Shown one piece after another: positions 26,763 to 36,189 of a stretch of DNA of 64,000 nt; position 1 is the stretch's first letter; each line of letters opens with the position of its first letter. Below the pieces are notes generated by a model. It ran no database searches. It was not told where the DNA came from and saw only the letters and a list, made by a program, of their open reading frames with translations. Source of the DNA: CAVQCJ01 sp963771835 (GTDB lineage Bacteria > Actinomycetota > Actinomycetes > Prado026); NCBI GenBank assembly GCA_963771835.1, contig CAVYVA010000001.1, positions 868,001 through 932,000 on the forward strand. The letters run 5' to 3'. A program made the position numbers and the translations under genes.

Positions 26763-27012
26763 CAGTCATCCCTCCAGGTCGCCCGGCCGCTCAGCGGGCG
26801 GACGGGCGAGGCTACCGCTTCCCCGCGGGGGTCGACAGGCGCCCACCCGTGTCGGCGTCCGGTACCTGCCGCGCCCCGGTGGGCCGGTCCTGGCCCGGTG
26901 GCTGGCACAGCTGCCTCGCGGAGCGCTCCCAGCGGCCTGATCGCCGTGCGTCAAGGTGCCCGGACCTCGCGCCGATACAGCCTTGACTAGCCGTCTCGCC
27001 GGTGGAGGTCCG

Positions 27013-28199
27013 ATGTCCGCGGAGCCGTACGACGCCGATCCTGGAGGCATGCCCCAGGCCCAGGCGGCAGTCGACATCCTGCCGGTCCAGGCGGGCCGCA
27101 AGGCGCGCCAGCCCGAGCCCGAGCAGGTGCAGCCCGCGGTCGACCCCGACCTGGGCCCAGCCGTCGACACCGGTCAACCCGTGGACCGGCGACGGCGCGC
27201 AGCCGTACGCCGACCAGCCCGTCGCCGACCAGCCGGCCGCCGAGCAGGCCCTCCCGGAGCAGGCCGTCGCCGAACCTCCCGCAGCCGCACCGGCTGCCAG
27301 CCGGCCCGAGCCCGCTGGTGTACGCCGGGGCGATCCCGCCGCCCGTCTCCGTCCCGGTCTTCCCCGGTGGCGGGGTTCCCGTGACCGAGCCGGCCGAAGC
27401 CGACGCCGCCCCCGGAGCCAAGCGGTTCCTGGGCATGCAGCTCCGCCGGCCGCGCAAGGCCGACGGCACGCCCGACGAGCAGGCGGCCGAGCTCGAGGGT
27501 CCGCCCGCCCCGGTCGCCGCCTGGCCGACCGATGTCGGCGTGGGCGTCGTCGCGGACGCCGAGCCGGCCACGCCCGCACCGTGGGGTCCCCCGGTCGGTT
27601 ACGCCGTCACGGACGGGTCCGACGCGGTAGCGGCCGACGTCCTCCCGCAGCAGGCGGAGGTCACCCCCGAGCCGGTCGACGCCCAGCCCGTCACCGCCGA
27701 GCCCGTCGCCGCCGAGCCCGTCCCCACCGAGCCGGTCGCCACCGAGCCGGTCGCTCCCGAGCCGGTCGCCGCCGAGCCGGTCGCCGCCCTGGTCCCCGTC
27801 GCCCCGTTGCTGCCGGTCCCGCCGGCGGACGACGAGCTGCGCTCGATGCGGACACTGGTCGAGGCCAGCGACGCGCGTCGGGCCGCCGCCGAGCACCGGG
27901 CCGACAACGCCGTCGCCTACGCGCAGCAGCTCCAGGCCGAGCTGACCCGGGTCCAGACCGAGCTCGAGGGGAAGCTGCAGGCTGCCGAGGTCCGGGTGCG
28001 CTCTGCGGCGAACGAGGCCCAGGACTGGCAGATCCGGCACCGCGAGGCCCAGGCGCAGATCACCGAGCTGGCCGCGTCCCTGGCCGGGGCCGAGCAGCGC
28101 CTCGGCGATGTGCGCGCGGAGCGCGACGACCTGATGACCCAGCTCGAGGAAGCCACCAGCCCGGACCGCGAGGCCGTCGCCGAGCAGCTCGAGAGCTGA
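27013..28199 (+). CDS. Pro/Glu/Val-repeat protein with C-terminal coiled coil (two frameshifts)
   Basis: Read across two single-base shifts (near 27185 and 27312) the gene gives about 395 residues. There is a disordered head rich in Pro, Ala and Glu, then a repeat zone of short EPV units (AEPVATEPVAPEPVAAEPV) near residues 220-255. The last 115 residues are strongly heptad-patterned (YAQQLQAELTRVQTELEGK to QLEEATSPDREAVAEQLES). No membrane segment or enzyme domain is seen, so a structural or scaffolding role is likely. The ATG follows GGTGGAGG. No family was recognised. Confidence 0.65.
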
Positions 28200-28202
28200 G
28201 CC

Positions 28203-28499
28203 TCACCGGTCGTCGGCCGGTCCCTCGTCCAGGAAGATCGCGAGCAGGCTGTCGACCGAACGCTCGGCCTCGGCCGGGTGCCGGAAACGTCCGCCGGCGT
28301 GCAGCTGGTACCGGTTCCGCCGTCCCACCCGCTCCTTGCTCAGGTAGCCGGCGGCCTCCAGGTCACCCACGATGAGCTGAGCCGCGCGCTCGGTGATGCC
28401 CACCCGCGCCGCGATCTCCCGCAGCCGCGCCTCAGGGTCGGACGCCACCGTGACGAGGACGTGCGCGTGGTTGGTCAGGAAGGTCCAAGTGCCCGGCAT
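28203..28499 (-). CDS. Winged helix-turn-helix (MarR-like) transcriptional regulator
   Basis: The 98-residue protein has an opening helix (GTWTFLTNHAHVLVTVASDP). The DNA-binding unit follows: RLREIAARVGITERAAQLIV as the helix-turn-helix, then DLEAAGYLSKERVGRRNRYQL as the third helix and wing. It would bind DNA as a dimer; no ligand site is evident. The ATG at 28499 gives the family's usual start; longer frames upstream are unsupported. It converges with the coiled-coil gene, leaving only three bases between the stops. Confidence 0.8.
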   Translation of the reverse strand: MPGTWTFLTNHAHVLVTVASDPEARLREIAARVGITERAAQLIVGDLEAAGYLSKERVGRRNRYQLHAGGRFRHPAEAERSVDSLLAIFLDEGPADDR

Positions 28500-28586
28500 G
28501 TCCGCGAGGGTAACCTGTGCCCCGCTTCCTGCCGGTATGCGGCGTATGCGGCCACGCAGCGGGCGTGACCAGCCCCACACCCCGGG

Positions 28587-29361
28587 TCAGATCTGCGCGA
28601 GGGCCTTCAGGGTCGCGTCGTCCAGCACGCCGGTCATCGGGAGCAAGCGGCCGCACTGGAAGCCCCGGACGACCAGCTGACCGGACTCGACGAGCCGGGC
28701 GCTGCGGTCCAGGTCGGTGACGTCCCGGACCCGGTCGGCGGTCGGCCGCCGTCGCCGAGCAGACCAGCCCCGGCGCCCGGTCGGCCGCGGCGGTCGCGGA
28801 CAGCAGGCTCTTGGCCCGGACGACCGGCCGGACCGCGCTGTGGGTCGACGGGACGGTCCGCTTCCTGGTGCCCGCGCTCGTGCTCCGCGGCTTGACCGAG
28901 GGCTTGGACGCGGTCGAGTGCAACGGGTCGCGGAAGACCATCGACACCCAGATCGTCCCGTTCACGGTGACCGCGCCGACGCCGATCTGGGTGAAGTCGT
29001 GGTCGAGGATGTTCGCCTTGTGCGCGGGGCTGTGCATGAAAGCGCTGAAGAGGGTGCTCACGTCCGGCCCGTAGCCGACGTTCTCGCCCACGTACTTCCA
29101 GCTGGTGACCTGCGAGGCCAGCCCCGGGTTGTGGTAGAGCCGCTGCTGGGACGCCATCCGCTGGGCCTGGCCCTGGGCGACCGAGGCCAGCTGGGAGGAC
29201 ACCGCGTACCCGTGCAGCCCGGCCGAGGCCCGCGCCGAGTTCACCAGCGAGACGAACGACCCGGCGGTGGAGGCCGACGCCCCGGGCGCCGCCAGCGTCG
29301 ACACCAGCGTGGCGCCGGCCACCGCGACAGCGCACAGCCACAGGCGGCGCGTCAGAGTCAT
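28587..29361 (-). CDS. Secreted CAP (SCP/PR-1) domain protein (one frameshift)
   Basis: The product starts with a signal peptide (TRRLWLCAVAVAGATLVSTL, with cleavage near ASAS). A CAP domain follows: SLVNSARASAGLHGY, SVAQGQAQRMASQQRLYHN, YVGENVGYG, HSPAHKANILDHDF and GTIWVSMVFRDP. This is the bacterial extracellular SCP fold (YkwD-like) with conserved His and Glu. A linker and a C-terminal extension follow. An extra base near 28745 shifts the frame before DRVRDVTDLDRSARLVESGQ, and the restored end is DDATLKALAQI. Function outside the cell is unknown. Confidence 0.8.
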
Positions 29362-29528
29362 GCCGGGTCTATCGGGCGCGACGCTGAGCGACCCGATCAC
29401 CCGAACGGGTCTAAAGAGCCGTTCCGGGGGCAGTGGGCCCGGGGTGGAGCAGACCGGTCGAGGGGCTCGCGGCGCCGCCGGCACCCCCGCGCCGGAGACG
29501 GCGCGGGGGATGAGGCAGGATGCCCGGC

Positions 29529-30167
29529 ATGCGCCTCGACCACGTGTCCTACGCGACCGAGCCGGCCCACCTCGCGGACACCGTCCAGCGCCTGGGCGCG
29601 GCGATCGGCGCACCGTTCACCGACGGCGGGCTGCACCCGAGGTTCGGCACCCGGAACTTCGTCCTCCCGCTGGCCGGCGGGACCTACGTCGAGGTGGTCG
29701 CCGCGCTGGAGCATCCCGCGGCCGACAAGGAGCCCTTCGGCCAGGCGGTGAAGGCGCGCGCAGAGGAGGGCGGCGGCTGGCTCGGCTGGGTCGTCGCCGT
29801 CGACGACCTCGCGCCCGTCGAGGCGCGGCTCGGGCGCTCCGCCGTCGGCGGCAACCGGCACCGGCCCGACGGCTACGACCTGCGCTGGCGGCAGATCGGG
29901 GTGCTCGACCTGATCGAGGACCCGCAGCTGCCGTTCTTCGTGCAGTGGCTGTGCGACCCGTCCCAGCACCCGTCGGCGGGTGGCCGGCCGGACCTGCGGC
30001 TGGAGCGGATGGAGATCGGCGGCGACGCGGACACCGTCGCCGCGTGGCTGGGCGAGCCGTCCAGCCACCCGCTGGACGGCATCGAGGTCGAGTGGATCGA
30101 GGACGAGGCGCCCGGCCTGCAGGCCGTGCACGTGTTCACCCCGAACGGCACGGTCCGCCTGGACTAG
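29529..30167 (+). CDS. VOC / glyoxalase-like domain protein
   Basis: The 212-residue protein opens MRLDHVSYATEPAHLADTVQ and continues TRNFVLPLAGGTYVEVVAAL, the paired beta-alpha-beta modules of the glyoxalase-like (PF13468 type) fold. It ends VHVFTPNGTVRLD. Members bind metals and act as isomerases, dioxygenases or resistance proteins; the substrate is unknown here. An ATG three codons upstream is possible. Its stop codon overlaps that of the MpaB-family gene on the other strand by three bases. Confidence 0.8.
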   Translation: MRLDHVSYATEPAHLADTVQRLGAAIGAPFTDGGLHPRFGTRNFVLPLAGGTYVEVVAALEHPAADKEPFGQAVKARAEEGGGWLGWVVAVDDLAPVEARLGRSAVGGNRHRPDGYDLRWRQIGVLDLIEDPQLPFFVQWLCDPSQHPSAGGRPDLRLERMEIGGDADTVAAWLGEPSSHPLDGIEVEWIEDEAPGLQAVHVFTPNGTVRLD

Positions 30168-31063
30168 GTGGGCTCGGCCTGGGCGGTCGGCCGGCTGCGG
30201 GCGGCCCGCTCCCCCGGCGACTGCGGGCCGAGCACCCGCCGCAGGCCCCCCAGCAGCGTGCCGCACGCGGCGCGGTCGGCGGCGCGCAGGAAGCCCGGCC
30301 GGTCCGGCAGCCCGAGCAGCTCGGTCCCCCACCTCGGCAGCAGGTCGACCGCGGCCCGGCAGAGGACCTGGTACGCGGGCTGCGCCGCGAGCGGCAGCGG
30401 CGGCGCCATCAGGAATCGGACCACCTCACGTGTGCTGTCGTCGGCGGACAGCTCCGGCAGGTACGCCTCGAGCACCGTGGACAGCTCGCCGGCGGTGCGA
30501 GGCGGGTCCGGGACCCCGAGAGCCCGGGCCACCACCGCGGCGTCCGCCACGTACCCGTCCGGGTCGACTTCGACCGGCCCGTACTCCCTGGCCGCGACCA
30601 GCATGGAGTCGGTGAGCGCGACATGGACCCACAGCAGCAGCTCAGGGTCGGCCGCGGCGTACCGCCGTCCGTCCGCCGCGGTCCCGGCCACGGCCGCGTG
30701 CGCCGCGCTCACCCGGCGCACCGCCCGCTCCGCCTGGGCCGAGCTCCCGTAGGTCGTCGTGGTCAGGAACCGGTTGGTCCGCTGCAGCCGGCCCAGCGGG
30801 TCGCTGCGGTAGTCCGAGTGCTGGAGGACGCCGGCCAGGGCCAGCGGGTGCGCGGACTGCAGCAGCAGCGCCCGGACGCCGCCGACCAGGGTGGACAGCG
30901 AGCCGTGCACCGCCCACATCGCGCTGCCGGGCCCGAACCAGCCGGCGTCCCCGGGGTCGGCGAGCGAGGTCAGCCACTGCGGCCGTCCGTCCGCCGAGCC
31001 GGCCAGCATCCGCCGTACGGCGCGGGTCATGACGGCCGAGGCGGCGGCCCGGGGGTCGGTCAC
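30164..31063 (-). CDS. Oxygenase MpaB family (DUF2236) protein
   Basis: The 299-residue protein shows the DUF2236 pattern: ML...GWFGPGSAMWAVHG, ALLLQSAHPLALAGVLQHSD with the conserved His, DPLGRLQRTNRFLTTTTYGS, and a central LLLWVHVALTDSMLVAAREYG. These histidines are thought to bind heme in latex-clearing and MpaB oxygenases. The substrate is unknown. The GTG start overlaps the aldo-keto reductase stop by four bases (GTGA), so the two are translationally coupled. A Pro/Thr/Arg tail ends the protein. Confidence 0.83.
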   Translation of the reverse strand: MTDPRAAASAVMTRAVRRMLAGSADGRPQWLTSLADPGDAGWFGPGSAMWAVHGSLSTLVGGVRALLLQSAHPLALAGVLQHSDYRSDPLGRLQRTNRFLTTTTYGSSAQAERAVRRVSAAHAAVAGTAADGRRYAAADPELLLWVHVALTDSMLVAAREYGPVEVDPDGYVADAAVVARALGVPDPPRTAGELSTVLEAYLPELSADDSTREVVRFLMAPPLPLAAQPAYQVLCRAAVDLLPRWGTELLGLPDRPGFLRAADRAACGTLLGGLRRVLGPQSPGERAARSRPTAQAEPT

Positions 31064-32095
31064 GCCGATGAGCTGCGCGCCCACAGGTTGATCCCGCCCT
31101 CGACGGCGTGCGAGTCGATCGCGGTCAGCTCGGACTCGGTCAGCGGCGGCCCGGACAGGGCGGCGACGTTGTCCTCGAGCTGGCGCACGCTGCTGGCCCC
31201 GACGAGCGTCGAGGTCACCCGCGGGTCGCGCAGGGTCCAGAGCAGGGCCATCTGGGCCAGGGACTGGCCGCGGGCGGCGGCGATCGCGGCCAGCGCGCGG
31301 ACGTGGGTCAGGTTCCGCTCGTCCAGCAGGGCCGGGTCGAGGGACGTGCCCTGGCTGGCCCGGGAGCCGGCCGGGATCCCGTCCAGGTACTTGTCGGTCA
31401 GCATCCCCTGGGCCAGCGGCGAGAAGGTGATGCAGCCCGCCCCGACCTCGGCGAGGGTGTCCAGGAGACCGCCCTCGATCCATCGGTTGAGCAGTGAGTA
31501 CGACGGCTGGTGGATCAGCAGCGGCACGCCCTCGGCCCGCAGCAGCGCGGCCGCCTCGGCGGTGCGCTCCGGGCTGTACGAGGAGACGCCGGCGTACAGG
31601 GCCCGCCCCGAGCGCACTGCGGTGACCAGGGCGCCGACGGTCTCCTCCAGCGGGGTGTCCGGGTCGAACCGGTGCGAGTAGAAGATGTCGACGTAGTCGA
31701 GCCCCATCCGGCCCAGGCTCTGGTCCAGCGACGCCAGCAGGTACTTGCGCGAGCCCCACTCGCCGTACGGTCCCGGCCACATGTCGTATCCCGGCCTTCG
31801 TGGAGACCACCAGCTCGTCCCGGTACGGCCGGAGGTCCTCGCGCATGATCCGACCGAAGTTGGACTCTGCCGACCCGTACGGGGGGCCGTAGTTGTTCGC
31901 CAGGTCGAAGTGGGTGACGCCGAGGTCGAACGCGCGCCGCAGGATGGCCCGCTGGTCGTCGATCGCGCGGTCGTCGCCGAAGTTGTGCCAGAGGCCGAGC
32001 GAGAGCGCTGGGAGCCGCAGCCCCCAGCGGCCGGTCCGGCGGTAGTCCATCCCCTGGTAGCGGTCCGGGGCTGCTGCGTACGGGTCGTGTGGCAT
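31060..32095 (-). CDS. Aldo-keto reductase, YghZ/L-glyceraldehyde-3-phosphate reductase type (one frameshift)
   Basis: The repaired 344-residue protein has YRRTGRWGLRLPALSLGLWH, catalytic Asp and Tyr in FDLANNYGPPYG, the family signature YDMWPGPYGEWGSRKYLLASL, the DIFYSHRFD His, and QPSYSLLNRW. This is the AKR14/YghZ group that reduces small aldehydes with NADPH in a TIM barrel. An extra G near 31797 (GCCGGGATACG where GCCGGATACG is expected) breaks the frame in the middle of the signature, most simply a homopolymer error. The start at 32095 is preferred over 32104. It is coupled to the MpaB gene. Confidence 0.85.
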
Positions 32096-32172
32096 GTCAC
32101 CCATCCTGCCTGTCGGGCGTGTCGCGCGCTCGGCAGGGGCGGCCCCGATGGCAGCATGGTCCCCAGACAGGA

Positions 32173-32209
32173 GTAGGGCCCCGCGAAGTATGAGTTCGCG
32201 GGGCCCTAC
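32173..32209. terminator. Perfect 15-bp inverted repeat
   Basis: GTAGGGCCCCGCGAA and TTCGCGGGGCCCTAC are exactly complementary around a seven-base loop. It lies 77 bp upstream of the aldo-keto reductase start and downstream of DUF445, so it could terminate transcription from the right or act as a leader element. It is the strongest hairpin in the window. Confidence 0.6.
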
Positions 32210-32654
32210 GCATGACCACTGCCTGTCCCGATCCGGTCGCCCGGTCCAGGTCGGCACCCTGTGACGCAAGGTCCCGCGCGCGACCCGGTCGCCCGGGCTC
32301 CGCGCGGATTCGCGGCCACCGCCCGACCCGTGCGCACCGCCACGTCGTCACCCGCGGCGTCCCCGGGTTGCCCTGGGGACTCGATGCGCCGGTCTTCGGC
32401 CGGCCCGCCTGCGAGTCGTGGACCCCTGCTCGGGAGAGTCGCCTCAAACCCTTGCAGGTGCTGGGGTTTCCCCCGGCCGGTCCGCCGATCCCGCTGGCGT
32501 GGGGAGATTTCTACGGGACCTTCGAGTGGGGCGCAAGGGCCTTTCGGAAGAATCTTCCAAGATCTTTTCGGCTGTACCACCGCTGCCCCTGCGGAGGTGT
32601 CGCCGGGTGCCGCCGGACGTCGTCACGCCGTCACCACCGGCCCCGCCGACCCCA
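32210..32654. other. Gene-free stretch between DUF445 and aldo-keto reductase
   Basis: Frames on both strands are open but compositionally implausible and match nothing. No tRNA-like fold was found. GGGACCTTCG near 32515 is a DosR half-site without its partner. I see no gene here; a small RNA cannot be excluded. Confidence 0.45.
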
Positions 32655-33956
32655 TCAGAACGCGTGCGTGAGGACTTCGATGGCCAGGCCCGCGAGCGCG
32701 CCGACGACGGTGCCGTTGATACGGATGAACTGCAGGTCGCGGCCCACCTGCAGCTCGATGCGGCGCGCGGTCTGCCGTCCGTCCCAGCGCTCGACCGTGT
32801 CGGTGATCAGCGTCGTCAGCTCGCCGGAGTAGGTGGCCGCAACGTGCGCGGCCAGGTCCTCGAGCCAGCCGTCCACCTTCGTCTGCAGGTCCGTGTCGGC
32901 CGCCAGCCGCATCCCGAACGACGCGATCGCCGCCGTGACCCGGCGGCGCAGCTCGCCGTCCGGGTCGTCGACGGCCTCCAGGGCGACCCGGCGCACAGTG
33001 GCCGCGGTGTCCGCCACGGCCTGGCGGACCTGCGGGTGCTCCAGCAGGGCGGCCTTGGCCGCGTCGGCCTGGCGCTGGGTCCGCTCGTCGTGCAGGAGGT
33101 CCTCGGCGTACGAGGCCAGGAAGCGGTCCAGCGAGGCGCGCAGCTCGTGGTCGCGATGGTCGCGGACGTCGGTCAGCACGCGCAGCACCTCGGCGTACAC
33201 CCGTTCGGCGACCCGCTCGTCCACGAACCGCGGCGACCAGGTCGGAGCCTGCCGTGCGACCACCGCCACCACCGTGGCCCGGTTCTCGGTGAGCCACCGG
33301 TGCGCGTTGTCCAGCGACAGGTCCACGAGCCGGTGGTGCGAACCGTCGGCCACCACCCCGGCCAGAACCCGCCCGAGCGCGGGTCCGGCCGGCATCGCGA
33401 CGAGCCGGCGGGTCACCATCTGCTCGAGCACTGCCTGCACGTCGTCGTCGCGCAGGACGCCGAAGACCGCGCGCAGCGCCGTGGCCAGCTCGGCGGCCAC
33501 CCGTCCGGCGTTCTCGTCCACCGCCAGCCAGGCCCCGGCCCGGGCGGCCGGGCGGATCCCGCGGACCCGGCCGCGGACGATGTCCGGCACCAGGAAGTGC
33601 GTCCCGACGAAGTCGCCGAGGCTGCGCCCGATCGCGTCCTTGCGGGACGGGATGATCGCGGTGTGCGGCACCGGGATCCCGAGCGGGTGCCGGAACAGCG
33701 CGGTGACGGCGAACCAGTCGGCGAGGCCGCCGACCATCCCGGCCGCGGCCGCCGCCCGGAAGTACAGCACCCACGTCGCCACGCTGTCGCCCTGGCTGCG
33801 GGCCAGCCGCTCGGCCAGCACGTACGCCACCGCGGCCACCGCCAGGAGCGATGCCGAGATCGCCTTCATCCGCCGCAGCTCGCGCCGCCGGGCGAGGTCG
33901 GCCGCCGACAGGTCGGCGCGGGGCGCGACCGGCGCTGCAAGGGTCCCGGTTGCCAT
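32655..33956 (-). CDS. DUF445 family membrane-anchored protein
   Basis: The 433-residue protein has N-terminal hydrophobic helices (KAISASLLAVAAVAYVLAE and AAAAGMVGGLADWFAVTALFRH). The DUF445 signature LADWFAVTALFRHPLGIPVP and HTAIIPSRKDAIGRSLG follow, then a long helical, coiled-coil-like body and a C-terminal hydrophobic helix (INGTVVGALAGLAIEVLTH). The family resembles YheB/YjiN-type proteins of unknown function. The ATG at 33956 gives the usual family N-terminus. It lies 11 bp behind the PIG-L gene and is probably cotranscribed. Confidence 0.88.
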   Translation of the reverse strand: MATGTLAAPVAPRADLSAADLARRRELRRMKAISASLLAVAAVAYVLAERLARSQGDSVATWVLYFRAAAAAGMVGGLADWFAVTALFRHPLGIPVPHTAIIPSRKDAIGRSLGDFVGTHFLVPDIVRGRVRGIRPAARAGAWLAVDENAGRVAAELATALRAVFGVLRDDDVQAVLEQMVTRRLVAMPAGPALGRVLAGVVADGSHHRLVDLSLDNAHRWLTENRATVVAVVARQAPTWSPRFVDERVAERVYAEVLRVLTDVRDHRDHELRASLDRFLASYAEDLLHDERTQRQADAAKAALLEHPQVRQAVADTAATVRRVALEAVDDPDGELRRRVTAAIASFGMRLAADTDLQTKVDGWLEDLAAHVAATYSGELTTLITDTVERWDGRQTARRIELQVGRDLQFIRINGTVVGALAGLAIEVLTHAF

Positions 33957-33967
33957 CGCCGGCCGGC

Positions 33968-34708
33968 CTAGAACGAGAACAGCTCGAAGGACAGGGCCGC
34001 CCCGGAGCCCCTGAACCGCTCCCCGGTCTGCTCGAGGAAGAAGCGCAGGAACTCGGGGTCGGACATCGGGTGGTCGCCGAGCCCGTCCAGGTAGGCGTGG
34101 TGCGCGGCGAGCGAGGCGACCGCGCGGTCCACGGTCGCGGTGACGTCCAGGGCGTGCGTGCTGGCCGGCGACCCGGTGACGAGCGCCTGCCTGATCGAGT
34201 GCTTGTCCAGCCCGAGGTCGGCGAAGATCCACCGGTTGCCCGCGTCGCCGACCGCGTCGAGGGCGGCGTGGCCCACGTTGATGTGGTCCGGCGAGTTGAG
34301 CCGTCCGGGCGCCCAGGTCTCGCGGTGGTTGAACAGCAGCAGCGTGTCGGGGCGGTGCCGGCGGATCGCGGCGGCGATGTCGCGGCGCAGCGGCACCCCG
34401 TACTCGATCACGCCGTCCGGATGATCGAGGAACTCCACCGTCGAGACGCCCACGAGGGCCGCGCTCTCCCGCTCTTCGGCCTCACGCGCCGCGGCGGCCC
34501 GGGCCGGGTCCATGCCGTCGATCCCGGCCTCGCCCCGGGTCGCCAGCAGGTACCCGACCTCGTGGCCCGCATCGGTCCAGGCGGCGACAGCCGCGGCGGC
34601 GCCGTACTCGAGGTCGTCGGGATGGGCCACCACGGCGAGCACCCGGCCGACCTCGATGTCGAGCGGCTGGAGGACTGCTGGCGCGCCGGCGCCGGAGGTC
34701 TGGGTCAT
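33968..34708 (-). CDS. PIG-L family zinc-dependent deacetylase
   Basis: The 246-residue enzyme has the AHPDDLEYG motif (His, Asp, Asp for zinc and catalysis) near residue 28, the RGEAGID loop, and SPDHINVGHAALDA with the remaining zinc histidines. PIG-L/LmbE enzymes remove N-acetyl groups from amino sugars; MshB and Mca of the mycothiol pathway belong here, but this copy lacks features that would name it as either. The start ATG at 34708 was chosen by homology pattern. DUF445 follows. Confidence 0.88.
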   Translation of the reverse strand: MTQTSGAGAPAVLQPLDIEVGRVLAVVAHPDDLEYGAAAAVAAWTDAGHEVGYLLATRGEAGIDGMDPARAAAAREAEERESAALVGVSTVEFLDHPDGVIEYGVPLRRDIAAAIRRHRPDTLLLFNHRETWAPGRLNSPDHINVGHAALDAVGDAGNRWIFADLGLDKHSIRQALVTGSPASTHALDVTATVDRAVASLAAHHAYLDGLGDHPMSDPEFLRFFLEQTGERFRGSGAALSFELFSF

Positions 34709-34810
34709 GCCCTGGACCCTAGGCGCTCGCGGGATGATGCACCCGGGGGCGGGTGTTGGGACCGGTTGCCGCATGCTGGACCGGCACCGGCGAGTGAGGA
34801 GGCGTCGACC

Positions 34811-35743
34811 GTGCGAGACCCGCGTGACCTGTACACCCTGCACGCCCAGCCGGCCGACCTGGGCCGGCCCGTGCTGCTGCACAGCCTCGCCGGGTTCCTC
34901 GACGCCGGCGGCGCCGGACGCCTCGCGGTCGAGCAGCTGCTGAGCACGCTGGAGAGCACCTCGCTGGCGACCTTCGACATCGACTCCCTCTACGACTACC
35001 GGGCGCGGCGGCCGCGGATGACCTTCCTGTCCGACCACTACGAGACCGTCGACCTGCCCCAGCTCGAGCTGAGCCTGCTGCACGACGACGCCGGGACGAG
35101 CTTCCTGCTGCTGCACGGGGTGGAGCCCGACTTCGGCTGGCAGGCGTTCGCCGACGCCGTCGGTTCCCTCGTGGACCGTTTCGCCGTGCCGCTCACCGTA
35201 GGGATGCACGCCGTCCCCTGGCCGGCACCGCACACCCGGCCGCTGGGCCTGACCGCGCACGCCACCGACCCCGAGCTCGTGGCGGGTCGCACGTCCTGGG
35301 TCGGCGCCCTCGAGGTGCCCGGCCACGTGTCCGGCCTGCTGGAGCTGCGGCTGGGCCGGTCCGGGCACCAGGCGATGGGCTTCGCGGCGCACGTGCCGCA
35401 CTACCTCGCCGGGACCGAGTACCCGCGCGCCGCGCTGGCGCTGCTGGAGGCCGTGTCCGCGGCGACCGGGCTGCTGCTGCCGCTGGACGCGCTGCGCGAG
35501 GCCGCCGACCGCACCGACGCCGAGACCGACGCGCAGATCGCCCAGAACCCGGAGAACGTCGAGGCGGTGACCGCGCTCGAGCAGCAGTACGACGCCTTCG
35601 TGGCGCAGGCCGGCCGGGTACCGGGGTCGGCCGACCGCGCCGGCGGTGACGGGACGCCGATGCCGAGCGGCGAGGAGATCGCGGCCCAGGTCGAGCAGTT
35701 CCTGGCCGAGATGGACGAGCGCGGCCGGGACGACCAGCAGTGA
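34811..35743 (+). CDS. PAC2 family protein (proteasome assembly chaperone-like)
   Basis: The 310-residue protein has the actinobacterial PAC2 pattern: VLLHSLAGFLDAGGAGRLAV, then STLATFDIDSLYDYRARRP-like text, FLLLHGVEPDFGWQAFADAV, and GMHAVPWPAPHTRPLGLTAHAT. A helical end with AEIAAQVEQFLAEMDERG-like text follows. Actinobacteria with proteasomes carry several PAC2 proteins; whether they assist the proteasome is unproven. The GTG at 34811 follows GAGGAGG. It overlaps the next gene by four bases (GTGA). Confidence 0.83.
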   Translation: MRDPRDLYTLHAQPADLGRPVLLHSLAGFLDAGGAGRLAVEQLLSTLESTSLATFDIDSLYDYRARRPRMTFLSDHYETVDLPQLELSLLHDDAGTSFLLLHGVEPDFGWQAFADAVGSLVDRFAVPLTVGMHAVPWPAPHTRPLGLTAHATDPELVAGRTSWVGALEVPGHVSGLLELRLGRSGHQAMGFAAHVPHYLAGTEYPRAALALLEAVSAATGLLLPLDALREAADRTDAETDAQIAQNPENVEAVTALEQQYDAFVAQAGRVPGSADRAGGDGTPMPSGEEIAAQVEQFLAEMDERGRDDQQ

Positions 35744-36177
35744 CGGCGCTGACCTGGGCCGAGGTCGCCGGCCGGCTCGCGGCTTCGCGCAACTACTGGG
35801 TCGGCGTCACGGGCAGGGACGGCGCCCCGCACGCCTCCCCGGTGTGGGGGGTCGTCGTCGACGAAGTCCTGTACTTCTACACCGAGACGACCACGGCGAA
35901 GGCACGCAACCTGCGCGCCGACCCGCGGATCGTCGTGCACCTGGAGGACGGCGACGACGTGCTCATCGTGCGCGGTGCCGTCCAGGAGACCACGGAGCCG
36001 GCCCTGCTCGCCCGGGTGCTGGCCGCGTTCGCCCCGAAGTACGACGACCCGGACGACCTGCAGTACCTGCCGGCCGGGCCGCCTGGCGAGGTGGTGTTCG
36101 CGCTGGTGCCCGGGTCCGCGATGGCCTGGTCCCTGGACGGGTACGACAGCTCGCAGCGGCGCTGGTCCGCGGGCTGA
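35740..36177 (+). CDS. Pyridoxamine 5'-phosphate oxidase-like (FMN/F420-binding split barrel) protein
   Basis: The 145-residue protein fits the split-barrel fold: RNYWVGVTGRDGAPHASPVW, LYFYTETTTAKARNLRADPR, and IVVHLEDGDDVLIVRGAVQE. The pattern xxPHASPVWG.V is common to F420- and FMN-binding members. It may act as a reductase or heme/cofactor-binding protein. Its GTG overlaps the PAC2 stop by four bases, so they are cotranslated. Confidence 0.83.
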   Translation: MTALTWAEVAGRLAASRNYWVGVTGRDGAPHASPVWGVVVDEVLYFYTETTTAKARNLRADPRIVVHLEDGDDVLIVRGAVQETTEPALLARVLAAFAPKYDDPDDLQYLPAGPPGEVVFALVPGSAMAWSLDGYDSSQRRWSAG

Positions 36178-36189
36178 CCCGCCGGCCGG

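Noticed and set aside
29267..31681. An 804-codon plus-strand frame
   Set aside because: It crosses the CAP, VOC, MpaB and aldo-keto reductase genes on both strands and has no protein-like motif.
32512..32525. GGGACCTTCGAGTG as a further DosR-like box
   Set aside because: Only the left half fits; the CCC half is missing.
32418..33971. A long plus-strand frame opposite DUF445
   Set aside because: DUF445 signatures on the minus strand are unambiguous; the plus frame has none.
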